Assembly: GCA_016744655.1 (NCBI GenBank)
Contig: JADGDY010000002.1
Coordinates: 1-64,000 of the forward strand
Source: Bacteroidales bacterium
GTDB taxonomy: Bacteria; Bacteroidota; Bacteroidia; Bacteroidales; UBA12170
Reading direction: 5' to 3'
Length of the DNA stretch: 64,000 nucleotides
The notes beneath the pieces were generated by a model that was given only the letters and a program-made list of their open reading frames with translations, made no database searches and had not been told where the DNA came from. Shown piece after piece: positions 44,865 through 52,652 of this stretch. Made by a program: the position numbers and the translations under genes. How positions within the stretch are numbered: position 1 is the first letter of the stretch; each line of letters begins with the position of its first letter.

Positions 44865-45038
44865 CAATGCGCTTTGAAACGAGTGTTAGTCATGCAAAGT
44901 CATTGTCTCGAGATAGACAATAATTTGAAGAAAGAAGACTGGTTTGCAAGAAGGGAAGTAGCAAACCAATCTTTAATGTTACTAAGAGATTTTAAAACTA
45001 ATCACAATATTAGACATAAGCAATACCCAAACCGAAAA

Positions 45039-45102
45039 AGTACGAGGGCCCGTTTGCGGAGTACGAGGGTCCGTTTGTGGAGTACGAAGGGGTCGTTTTT
45101 GG
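45039..45102 (+). repeat. Three tandem 21/22-bp repeats
   Basis: Units at 45039-45059, 45060-45080 and 45081-45102 share AGTACGAGGG.CCGTTTG.GG, with the third diverged. One reading frame would encode YEGPFAEYEGPFVEYEG, a seven-residue repeat. The GC content is clearly higher than in the surroundings. No convincing gene contains the repeat. Confidence 0.75.
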
Positions 45103-45179
45103 AAATAAAGCTTTTTGAGCAAATGTTAAAAAAAATGGTTATTGCTCAATTTTTTGTCATTTTTTATAACCTGACTTAA

Positions 45180-45308
45180 TAAATCGAGACACTTTTCTAT
45201 CAACTTCTTGTAATTTTTTAGCACTTATCATTATACTAAAAATCTATTCTAGTATAATTTTCTGAATATTTGAATTTAAAAACATCTTCCCTTTTCACAA
45301 AATATATC
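45180..45308. other. AT-rich spacer before decayed genes
   Basis: A short inverted repeat TTATACTA...TAGTATAA occurs near 45230-45258. No gene is visible. Confidence 0.4.
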
Positions 45309-45407
45309 CTAAATGATACCCATACTTGAAGTATATGAATAGTAATAATACGCAACTCCGATTCCAATAAAAGCCTGTTCTAATTTTTCTTCTGTAAAAT
45401 TATTCAT
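45309..45407 (-). pseudogene. Possible N-terminal relic of a type I restriction HsdR-like protein
   Basis: A 32-codon frame begins with MNNFTEEKLEQAFI, which resembles the start of type I restriction R subunits (FTEEKLE.AFI.LL...GY). It then runs into unrelated sequence and stops at 45309-45311. The ATG follows directly after the stop codon of the DUF1016 relic. The match covers only about 14 residues, so this call is tentative. Confidence 0.35.
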
Positions 45408-45533
45408 CTAATCCTTCTTTTTGTCTCTGCTAAGTAATATCCCAATAGTAGGTTTATCATCTTCTACCTTTGCCAAACTATCTACCGTCGAGAGGTAAAA
45501 ACTCAGTTTGCCTGCATATTCAGGTATAACCTT
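45408..45533 (-). pseudogene. Relic of a DUF1016 (YhcG-type PDDEXK) nuclease
   Basis: The minus strand reads VIPEYAGKLSFYLSTVDSLAK, then EDDKPTIGILLSRDKKKD before a TAG at 45408-45410. This matches the core of the DUF1016 C-terminal nuclease domain, where PEYAGKL.FYL.AVD ... D.PTIG.LLC is highly conserved. Stops and a frame break lie upstream, and the downstream half of the domain is missing. The family often travels with restriction-modification genes, which fits the possible HsdR relic next to it. Confidence 0.65.
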
Positions 45534-45545
45534 TTGACTGTATCA

Positions 45546-46973
45546 TTAAGATAATTTATACTGGATTAACTCTTGTATAAGACCTCTAAATATAAATCCG
45601 TGAAATGGAAGTACAAGATACCAGTATATCCTTCCGGATAATCCTTTAGGACGGAATGTAGCTGTTTGAATAAGTGTATTATCTTGTATATGGAATTCTA
45701 ACCATGCTTCCCCTGGTAACTTCATTTCAGCAAATAATAGCAATCGCTTTTCGCTTCTATTGGCATAAATAACACGCCAAAAATCCAAGGTATCACCGGC
45801 ATGTATATGATTCGAATTTGTTCTCCCCCTTCTTAATCCAACTCCACCAAAAAGCTTATCTATAAATCCTCTGAGTTCCCAAAGCCAATTTGCGTAATAC
45901 CATCCCGTTTTACCTCCTATCTGCCATATCTTTTCTTCACAGGACGAAATATCTACTACTTGTTTCTTACGCATATCTTTATAACATCCGAACTCAGGAA
46001 CCTTCAAATAATCAGAAATTTTGAAATTCATCCTTCCGCTTATGGTAGAATCTTTCCAACTCGAAACAATCTCGTTTTGCTTTATTTTTCTAAAGGCTTG
46101 CTTTATGCATTCTTCATAAGTTAATGGTTGCAGATGAAGCAATTTATTAACCTCCTCATCTTCGGCTATCACTTCAACTTTCATGCTGTCTACCAATGAA
46201 ATGGCAAGTTTATAGGTTGTTGATGTTACAAAAAACAACCAGTATGAAGAAAGTTTGGGAGTCATTATAGGTACAGTCCAAATATAGCGTTTCAGTCCTC
46301 TTACTGATGCAAAGGACAATAGCATTTCTTTATAGCTAAGAATATCAGGGCCGGCAATATCAAAGCTTTTATTAAAGGCTTTTTCATTACCCAGTAATCC
46401 TATTAGGATTTTAATGACATCAGCAATTCCAATGGGTTGGCATTTTGTTTTCAGCCATTTTGGAGCAATCATAATTGGTAATTTCTCTACCAAATCGCGG
46501 ATGATTTCAAAGGAAGCACTCCCCGAACCTATGATGATTCCAGCTCTAGCAGTACTAAGTGCATAATTCCCTTTGGCCAATTCAATCTCTACGTTTTTTC
46601 TTGAATTCAGGTGTTTAGATAATGTTTGTGAGTTGACTATCCCGCTTAAATATATGACTTGTTTAACTCTCGTTTCATTAAGCTTTTCTCTAAAATTAAT
46701 CGCCGATTGCTTTTCTAATTCATGGTAGTTTTTAGAACTTGACATGGAGTGAACCAAATAATAGGCAAAATCGATATCATGGGGAATATTATAGAAGGTG
46801 GATTTATCAATTAAGTCAAGCTCAATGACATCAATCCTTTCTTTTATTGAGTCTTCTGGATGAAATTTCTTCTTATCTCTTACACAACAAACAACATGAT
46901 GGCCCATATTTACTAATGTGGGTAATAATCTTTTTCCAATATATCCTGTTGCTCCAGTTAGAAGGATTTTCAT
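45546..46973 (-). CDS. SDR-family NAD(P)-binding protein with C-terminal DUF2867 domain
   Basis: 475 residues. N-terminal atypical short-chain dehydrogenase domain with dinucleotide motif GATGYIGKRLLP (residues 6-17) and YYLVHSMSSSKNYHELEKQSAINF. The C-terminal part (about 320-475) is a DUF2867/SRPBCC-like domain: GGKTGWYYANWLWELRGFIDKLFGGVGLRRGR, LPGEAWLEFHI and LSGRIYWYLVLPFHGFIF. The arrangement is that of the YbjT-like oxidoreductases of unknown substrate. A 64-codon conserved gene lies 16 bp upstream on the same strand. Confidence 0.87.
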   Translation of the reverse strand: MKILLTGATGYIGKRLLPTLVNMGHHVVCCVRDKKKFHPEDSIKERIDVIELDLIDKSTFYNIPHDIDFAYYLVHSMSSSKNYHELEKQSAINFREKLNETRVKQVIYLSGIVNSQTLSKHLNSRKNVEIELAKGNYALSTARAGIIIGSGSASFEIIRDLVEKLPIMIAPKWLKTKCQPIGIADVIKILIGLLGNEKAFNKSFDIAGPDILSYKEMLLSFASVRGLKRYIWTVPIMTPKLSSYWLFFVTSTTYKLAISLVDSMKVEVIAEDEEVNKLLHLQPLTYEECIKQAFRKIKQNEIVSSWKDSTISGRMNFKISDYLKVPEFGCYKDMRKKQVVDISSCEEKIWQIGGKTGWYYANWLWELRGFIDKLFGGVGLRRGRTNSNHIHAGDTLDFWRVIYANRSEKRLLLFAEMKLPGEAWLEFHIQDNTLIQTATFRPKGLSGRIYWYLVLPFHGFIFRGLIQELIQYKLS

Positions 46974-46989
46974 GCTTAGTAATTATAAA

Positions 46990-47184
46990 TTAATGCTCAT
47001 TTAATGAATTTAATATCTCTTCATATTCTTTAAACCGATGTTGTCGAATAGGTCTAATTTTTGGCTCTGTGTCAAAGTAAAGCAGCAGGCAAGGGCTAAT
47101 AGCCTTGTATTTATCAACATACTCATAGCGAATAAGCTCCTTATTTTTAATTCTTTGTTTTATTTTATTGTGGTATGGGTACAT
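46990..47184 (-). CDS. Small conserved protein of unknown function
   Basis: 64 residues: MYPYHNKIKQRIKNKELI, YEYVDKYKAISPCLLLYF and TEPKIRPIRQHRFKEYEEIL. I recall closely similar small proteins in other Bacteroidota; they have no assigned function. No signal peptide. It sits 16 bp upstream of the SDR/DUF2867 gene in the same direction and is likely cotranscribed with it. Confidence 0.65.
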   Translation of the reverse strand: MYPYHNKIKQRIKNKELIRYEYVDKYKAISPCLLLYFDTEPKIRPIRQHRFKEYEEILNSLNEH

Positions 47185-47223
47185 TCATCAATTTTATTAG
47201 CAGTAAATATACAAAATCATGAG

Positions 47224-47441
47224 TTAAAATTCCTTTCCATCTATCTCTGGTAGTATATGAATAATACCTGCTATCAAAAAAACTACAATTATCGTTATTA
47301 AAAAAAATTTCTCCAAGTTTTAAAGTTTGATTCATGTGGTCTTGACATTTCATCTGAAAGTGTCCCTTTGAATCCTTTAAATGCCCAAACGACAAGAGCA
47401 CCAACGATTTCAATTACAAAATCACTTATTGAATTACGCAT
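47224..47441 (-). pseudogene. Frameshifted small membrane protein (about 72 residues)
   Basis: From ATG at 47441 the frame reads MRNSISDFVIEIVGALVVW, then AFKGFKGTLSDEMSRPHE and TWRNFF, and hits a stop inside a run of eight T (plus-strand A run 47300-47307). Adding one T to that run continues the frame into a clean transmembrane helix, LITIIVVFLIAGIIHILPEI, and a stop at 47224-47226. The span is 218 bases; one more makes exactly 73 codons. The break can be a true inactivation, a slippery phase-variable or programmed site, or a sequencing error in the homopolymer. Confidence 0.65.
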
Positions 47442-47614
47442 TTTATTTCTTTTTAAATTGATGAGATTCCAAACATTGCTATTTGCCTTCCGAAAAATAG
47501 TCCGAATCTATCTTTGTTAATTTCGCCATTTCATTTTTTGTTAGATAGAAGCAAAGTTATATTTAAAAATTATAAATGTACAAAAAGCCTTTTCAATAAA
47601 CGTTAACTGTTAAG

Positions 47615-47720
47615 TGTATGGTGCCATAAGGGATTGCGGGCTTCAAGACTATCAAGTTACCACCAAATTTGATGCGGGTGACACCACTCGAAAACCTCTG
47701 AAACCCTTATGCACGATACA
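47615..47720. repeat. Long imperfect hairpin with 17-18 bp arms
   Basis: The left arm TGTATGGTGCCATAAGGG (47615-47632) pairs with the right arm CCCTTATGCACGATACA (47704-47720) with one bulged base and one mismatch. The centre of about 70 bases is more GC-rich than the flanks. The layout recalls folded recombination sites such as attC, or an RNA structure, but the core sites of attC are not clear. It lies directly downstream of the GPP34 gene stop. Confidence 0.5.
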
Positions 47721-47740
47721 TATTATTGTGTGAGGTTGTT

Positions 47741-48436
47741 TTAGTTTGTCGTTGTTGTAATGGTAGTCGTCGCAATTATTATGATAAGTACTGCAATTAT
47801 TGTATCATGAAGTTCTTTAATCAACTGACCTGTGGTATCTGCAAACTGATAGTCTTTAATGATGCTTTTTATCTTTTTATCATTCTTTTTTGCAATCTCC
47901 TTACAATACACTTCTTTATTTAATCCACATGAATCAACAAGACTAATAATCATAATTTCATCTATCTCAGCTTTCGAATTATTTTTGATGATGTCATTTA
48001 ATCGTTGGCGTACAGTTTTTTCTGGAATTTCATTCTTTGTCGGGTATTTTCTTTTTGTGAAAATCCACAGTATCTTATTCTCCTTTTCCTCTAAGATTCC
48101 TAATGAAATTAACTTACGAAGTACTGATTTACGTAAAAAACCTTCTTTATTACCCAACAACTCAATCCAACGACCGACTTTTCTTTCTATCTTCGATTCA
48201 GATATTTTTTCTAGGCAATAATCTAAGATTTCATCATTCAATTTATCTTTGTTTATTATCTTAACTTTATTCTCAATAATTTCAATTCTCTCCTTAACGG
48301 AAAGCTCAAACAACACTGCTCCTGCAATGCAATATCCAAAAACCATTGAATCTGCTACAAAAGCCCCTTTTTCATCATCTAGTGCAAGAAGAACCAGTTT
48401 ATCTATTAAGGTTAAATTTGGTGTATTATCACTCAT
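47741..48436 (-). CDS. GPP34 (Golgi phosphoprotein 3-like) domain protein
   Basis: 231 residues. Matches the GPP34/GOLPH3 family: LTLIDKLVLLALDDEKGAFVADSMVFGYCIAGAVLFEL at the N-terminus and IIKDYQFADTTGQLIKELHDTIIAVL at the C-terminus. Eukaryotic GOLPH3 binds phosphatidylinositol 4-phosphate and retains Golgi glycosyltransferases; bacterial members are soluble proteins of unknown role. This one ends in a hydrophobic helix and a Thr-rich tail (TIIAVLIIIIATTTITTTTN), so it may be tail-anchored. It lies among decayed genes and is perhaps horizontally acquired. Confidence 0.82.
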   Translation of the reverse strand: MSDNTPNLTLIDKLVLLALDDEKGAFVADSMVFGYCIAGAVLFELSVKERIEIIENKVKIINKDKLNDEILDYCLEKISESKIERKVGRWIELLGNKEGFLRKSVLRKLISLGILEEKENKILWIFTKRKYPTKNEIPEKTVRQRLNDIIKNNSKAEIDEIMIISLVDSCGLNKEVYCKEIAKKNDKKIKSIIKDYQFADTTGQLIKELHDTIIAVLIIIIATTTITTTTN

Positions 48437-48807
48437 ATTTCTTTGTTTTATATAAATTTATTCATTCTAGCTTTTTGATTTCTCTAGGTAAACACTCCTA
48501 TGCTACTCAGTCAATTTGTACTATCCCTGACTGTCCTCTGGGGATTGGTTTAATCCCACAATACTTCTTATAAGGCCATTTTTACTATACATATCCAACA
48601 AAGTTTGGCGGATATACTTCAACTTTATCATTTATAAAAACACAAAGAAATCTATCAAAAGGCTTATAAATGCAATATAACATGTTTGATTAAATGATAG
48701 TCAAATTTAAGAAATCTTTAATTCCGTTTATATTGTTTGAATTTTTACCAGGCCTAAGGCTTATTTCTTTCAAGTCACCTTTGGTTATTGAGCTAATGGA
48801 AATAATC
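48437..48807. other. Intergenic region, possible decayed coding remnant
   Basis: About 370 bp. The minus strand around 48490-48575 reads PYKKYCGIKPIPRGQSGIVQID before a stop. It looks like decayed coding sequence but I cannot assign it. No promoter or terminator is convincing. Confidence 0.35.
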
Positions 48808-49955
48808 CTATTCCTTTTGCAGGGAAATTTTTCCTATTTCTCCACTTGGTTTAAGCACTGTATAAAATAGTTGGTTGGGTTGTTCAGCATCATCAAACTC
48901 AATCATCAAATCACCGTTATTACTCTTTTTATATCCAGTTTTTGCAAAATAAATGGTCTCTGAATAGGGAATTAGTTCTGTGGAACCAAAATATAGTTTC
49001 TCCTCTTTTATGGTCACTTTATAGCCTTGATATTCTCCAGTAAGTGTTGTGGGTGGGTTTATATTTTCCGTATTCAATAATGCTTGATAATATTTCGTAT
49101 ACCAATCAAAATAGCTTTGTTTATAGTTTGATAACAACCCATTTGAAAGCTGTTTTTTAATTAATAAACTTTGGATTTTATATACAGCTAGCTTTGGGTC
49201 GATATCAATGTCAGGCTGTACTTTTTTTTGCTCCCAATTATCATTAGTAACTGGTGAAAGTACTCTTCCGGTAGGGATAAATGCTATGAAACCATGGCCA
49301 AAGGTTCATCATCACCCGAATGTGCTCCTCCATAATATGGCTTACCAACAATGATTGCTTTTTTATAGGCTTGCATGGCATAAGCAAAGGCCTCTGCCGC
49401 CGAACCCGTATTTTTATTAATGACTATATAGAGCGGTTTTTCGGGTCTTCTTTCGCCAGGAATATCAAATAAAATCCTTCCTTGAGTTAGCTCATCAGTT
49501 TTTCTGCAATAATCAGTAAGGTATATCCTATCATCACCCTGCTCAAAAAAGTAACTCGCTAAAAAGTGTCCTATCTTACCACTCCCTCCCGGATTATCTC
49601 TTAAATCAATAATATAGGCATCACTGCTTTTTAAAAACTCCATAGTAGCTGCTGCTACTTTAAAAGCCTCTTCGTATTCGTGACATTCTGTAATTTTTAT
49701 ATAACCAATATTCCCATTCAGGTTTTTCACCTCTTTTGAGAAAACCTCGATATCTTTTGAGAATGTTGTTTTTTTCAAAGCCTCAGACATTTCTATCCCT
49801 TTGTCTTCAAAAACATAAGCCTCCTCTAGGTTTGTAGCTAGTTTATGGATAATATCTTCTTGCTGACTTTTAGTAAGGCTATTTACTTCTTGTGCGAAAA
49901 GGCTAATTACTGATAAGATTAAACCTAAAAAGAAGATGGGTTTTAATTGTTTCAT
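48808..49955 (-). pseudogene. Decayed S41-family peptidase, paralogue of the gene at 57830-59134
   Basis: Closely similar to the intact paralogue along its length, with two lesions. First, residues 77-128 of the intact protein (52 codons) are missing in frame, between two copies of GAAGT(A/G)AA-type sequence that encode EV-K/N. Second, one base is lost near 49300: DDEPLAHGF becomes DDEPLAMVS and a stop, after which homology continues in another frame to a stop at 48808 (ending GEIGKISLQKE). The N-terminal 223-codon part still encodes the signal peptide, NPGGSGKIGHF and the presumed catalytic Ser region NTGSAAEAFAYAMQ, but lacks the last 160 or so residues. Probably inactive. Confidence 0.88.
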
Positions 49956-51141
49956 ATATGGTATTTTCTGTGTTTTTACGAATAATATAAAGCCATTGAT
50001 ATGCCCTTTAATATATCCTTTGATAGCATTATGATGTTATGGTTACGGATAATAGAGTCTTCATTACGATTTAGTATTTCCTAGGCACATAAATACATTT
50101 TTCTCAGTATATAAATTAAGTTTCTTCAAGAGACTTTTGTATTTTGATCTAGGTCATAATCTAATTTCATATACATGATATATTATTTTGATGTAGGTTA
50201 TAACTCGATTTCATATAGGTCAAGATAGGAATATTACAGGAGGAAAAACAGAATAGATGCCTTGTTATGACAGTATTGTAGCTTTGATATTGGTTTTCTT
50301 ATGATGTAAGGTCTATGTTTTATTAATTGAGGAGGCTTATTAGGCGAGATTCCTATTAAAACAAAAATTTTCTTCTTTGAAAATCTTGCCTACTATAAGG
50401 CCTTGGGGCTACTTTCCCTTTTTGCTGGACAAGTTGTGGAATAGCTGTAGCACAAAGAATCACAAAGGATTTCACAAAGTGCCATAAAGAAAAAAGGCTA
50501 TTATTCACCTCTTGAGCCACTCCCAGTTTTTGAAAGGCCTGCCCTCTGTCTTCGAAACATAATTACAATTAAGGGATGAACTTTTGTTTATAATGGAGTT
50601 TGTATCGTTATGAATTCTGAATTAAACTCTGCAAAGTTTATGAAGACTTCCAGCGGAAGTCTAATTCCGCCTTATCAGGAAGTCGTTAAGCGGAGCAAAT
50701 GGTTTGAAGGAAACAAAAACAATATTGTTTGACGCTCGTTAGTGATAATTCACAGAATTTCACTAAAAGGAGGAGTTTATTGTTTTTCCGAAAAACAATT
50801 TGTGGAGTAGACTTGATGATACAGCGGTGGTTTTGATACACTTTTTAAAAAGTGTAAAAGGATAAACCTGTCTAACAGAGTTTTAGCTCGAAAAATATAT
50901 GTCATTGAAAATGAATCCTTAAAACTTGATTAACTCAATTAATATAATCACATTTTTCTTATTCTAAAAGTGCTGAGTAAAATCTAGTATGAAGAAATTG
51001 ATTTATTCTGGCTTAATTACACAATAATGCTACAGGCATCAAAATAGGAATTAACCAGAAAAAAGATGAGTTTGTCCTAAACCAACACACCTATTTACAG
51101 CCAAATAAATACAAAATGAATATCTTTGGAAAAAACGCATT
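49956..51141. other. Long non-coding region with several hairpins and repeats
   Basis: About 1.2 kb with no credible gene. The first 100 bp resembles the region upstream of the intact S41 paralogue (59135-59290). A 33-bp direct repeat lies at 50141-50217 and a dispersed cacaaag-type repeat at 50446-50491. Hairpins are AGACTTCC/GGAAGTCT (50644-50662), TTGTTTTT/AAAAACAA (50780-50798) and the palindrome ACACTTTTTAAAAAGTGT (50838-50855). A -7 element TATCTTTG (51121-51128) precedes the HU-like gene. Confidence 0.55.
50141..50217. repeat. 33-bp direct repeat, period 44
   Basis: Copies at 50141-50173 and 50185-50217 share 27 of 33 bases, beginning ATTTTGAT.TAGGT.ATAA and ending GATTTCATATA-like. 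All differences but one are transitions. The TTGATCTAGGTCA part of the first copy resembles a degenerate Crp/Fnr-type half-palindrome. Confidence 0.65.
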
Positions 51142-51525
51142 ATGATCTCGTATAAAATTGTGGCATTAGCCGATAAAATCTCTACTGAGGAGACTACTTA
51201 TCAATACTATCCTCGGATTTGCAATCGCAAGAAAATCAATATCCATCAACTCTCCAAACTGATTTCTGAACAAAGTACCGCTTCGGAGGCTGATGTTCAT
51301 CTGGTGCTCTGGTCTTTAATTCATAACATCCCCAATTTGTTAATGGATAATTATAGCATTCATCTAGATAACTTGGGTGTTTTTAGTCTACACGCACAAG
51401 CCAAGGGCAGCCCCACAGAAAAAGAAGCCAAAGCCAAGAATATTACCAATCTTAAAATCGCATTTAGGCCTAGCAAAGTAATTAGGGATGAATTGCGTTT
51501 TGCTAAGTTTAGGAAGGTGAAATAA
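51142..51525 (+). CDS. HU-family DNA-binding protein (HU-HIG type)
   Basis: 127 residues. It matches the Bacteroidota HU-like family with an extended N-terminus (ISYKIVALADKISTEETTYQYYPRICNRKKINIHQLSKLISEQSTAS). The HU core is LVLWSLIHNIPNLLMDNYSIHLDNLGVFSLHAQAKG, and the C-terminal strand is TNLKIAFRPSKVIRDEL. Such proteins bind DNA as dimers; members of this type are often found near integrated or accessory regions. Single-gene unit. Confidence 0.87.
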   Translation: MISYKIVALADKISTEETTYQYYPRICNRKKINIHQLSKLISEQSTASEADVHLVLWSLIHNIPNLLMDNYSIHLDNLGVFSLHAQAKGSPTEKEAKAKNITNLKIAFRPSKVIRDELRFAKFRKVK

Positions 51526-51634
51526 TTGTTCTCAAATAAGGGAATTAGCTTTTATCACGAAAATGAGTTAAGAATACACAAATAAGAAAGGAGTTGAAAT
51601 ATTAATAGCCTATTTGTTAGCTCTATAAAACTTC

Positions 51635-52315
51635 TCAAAACAACTGGTAAACCCAATCAGAAATAACATGATCTTTATTCAAATATATAAGCGTGATGCC
51701 AATGGAATCATAAATCCCATGAATCAATACCAATAGGAGTAAATTATTTCTGTTTCTATTAAAAAGTAATGAAATGGCAAATGACCATAAAAACACAGAC
51801 ACTATACCAATAAGTCCTTGGTAGGCATGAGAAATCCCAAAATAGAGTGATGTAATCAATGCTGAAAGTAACCATGTCCTATTGCCATTGCCCAATAATT
51901 CAGCCAATGCTTTCATATAATATCCCCGAAACAGGAATTCCTCTCCAAATGCTGCAAATACCCACATAACAAGCATTAAGCCAATATAACCTTCTACGTT
52001 TCCTCTAATATCGTCTATAGATGATAAATCATATTCTCCTAGCCATGTTTGAAGTAAAGGGTCTATAATAGCGCTAAATCCAATAAATAAAGCTATCGCA
52101 ATATATAAACTCTTAAAAATGGTTTTTCCAGTAATTTTCTGTCCTATTCCAAATCTAGCCCAATCATATTTACCTCCTTTTAATATTAGAAAGGCGATAC
52201 CTAGACTAAAGAAAAAGACAAAGTTTCTATCTATTAGTCCAAATATTGGTGCAATGAGCATGACTAAAACTACGGTATAGGGTTTGTTTAAATAATGGTA
52301 TAATTTCGTTTTCAT
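51635..52315 (-). CDS. CPBP-family intramembrane metalloprotease (CAAX protease-like)
   Basis: 226 residues with about six to seven transmembrane helices. The Abi/CPBP motifs are all present: E125-E126-xxx-R130 in FGEEFLFRG, FxxxH with F159 and H163 in YFGISHAYQG, and H199 in VLIHGIYDS. These form the intramembrane zinc site that in Rce1 cleaves prenylated CAAX proteins. In bacteria the targets are mostly unknown; some members give self-immunity to bacteriocins. It stands alone here. Confidence 0.9.
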   Translation of the reverse strand: MKTKLYHYLNKPYTVVLVMLIAPIFGLIDRNFVFFFSLGIAFLILKGGKYDWARFGIGQKITGKTIFKSLYIAIALFIGFSAIIDPLLQTWLGEYDLSSIDDIRGNVEGYIGLMLVMWVFAAFGEEFLFRGYYMKALAELLGNGNRTWLLSALITSLYFGISHAYQGLIGIVSVFLWSFAISLLFNRNRNNLLLLVLIHGIYDSIGITLIYLNKDHVISDWVYQLF

Positions 52316-52652
52316 TTCTGTTTGTTTTAAATTGATAATTTGAGTTGTTTAGATAATACTTATGATTAGGCGAACAGTTTATTGTTGGTGTAAAACTGAT
52401 TTGTAATTATTGTTAATTGTCTGAAGTTTCGCATCATAATTCATTATCAGAAAAGATTCAAAATCAGCTTGTTTCAAACTATTGTTTGGTTTTGTGAAGC
52501 TTGGCATCTTTGTGTCCCTTGTGGCAAAATACTGACAATTAGCCACTAAGGCACAATGGCTCAAAGAATCACAAAGTCTCTCAGAACATTTTTGGAATTC
52601 TTGCATACCTGACATTCTTTATGTTTAAGTGCGAAACTTCAGTTAATTGATA
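52316..52652. other. Intergenic region with dispersed repeat
   Basis: About 340 bp. Bases 52499-52590 carry a cluster of the dispersed CTTTGTG.CCCTTGTGGCAAA / GCCACTAAGGCACAA type also seen at 33957-33993, 50446-50491 and 61606-61670. No gene is supported. Confidence 0.5.

Noticed and set aside
44874-45179. A 101-codon frame starting at TTG that covers the 21-bp repeats
   Set aside because: The start is a TTG, the sequence has no recognisable domain, the frame is one of several open across a low-complexity repeat, and it overlaps the foot of the palindrome. I kept only the repeat.
47165-47413. An 82-codon minus-strand frame
   Set aside because: It overlaps the frameshifted membrane protein in a different frame and the start of the small conserved gene. 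The restored 73-codon frame with a transmembrane helix is a better explanation.
47859-48455. Plus-strand frames of 120 and 68 codons
   Set aside because: They are antisense to the GPP34 gene, whose family match is clear.
48490-48575. Minus-strand peptide KKYCGIKPIPRGQSGIVQID as a gene remnant
   Set aside because: It looks protein-like but I cannot name a family, and no start or neighbouring frame supports it.
52379-52615. A 78-codon minus-strand frame in the gap before the metallophosphoesterase gene
   Set aside because: It covers the dispersed repeat, has no recognisable domain and no promoter; probably chance.
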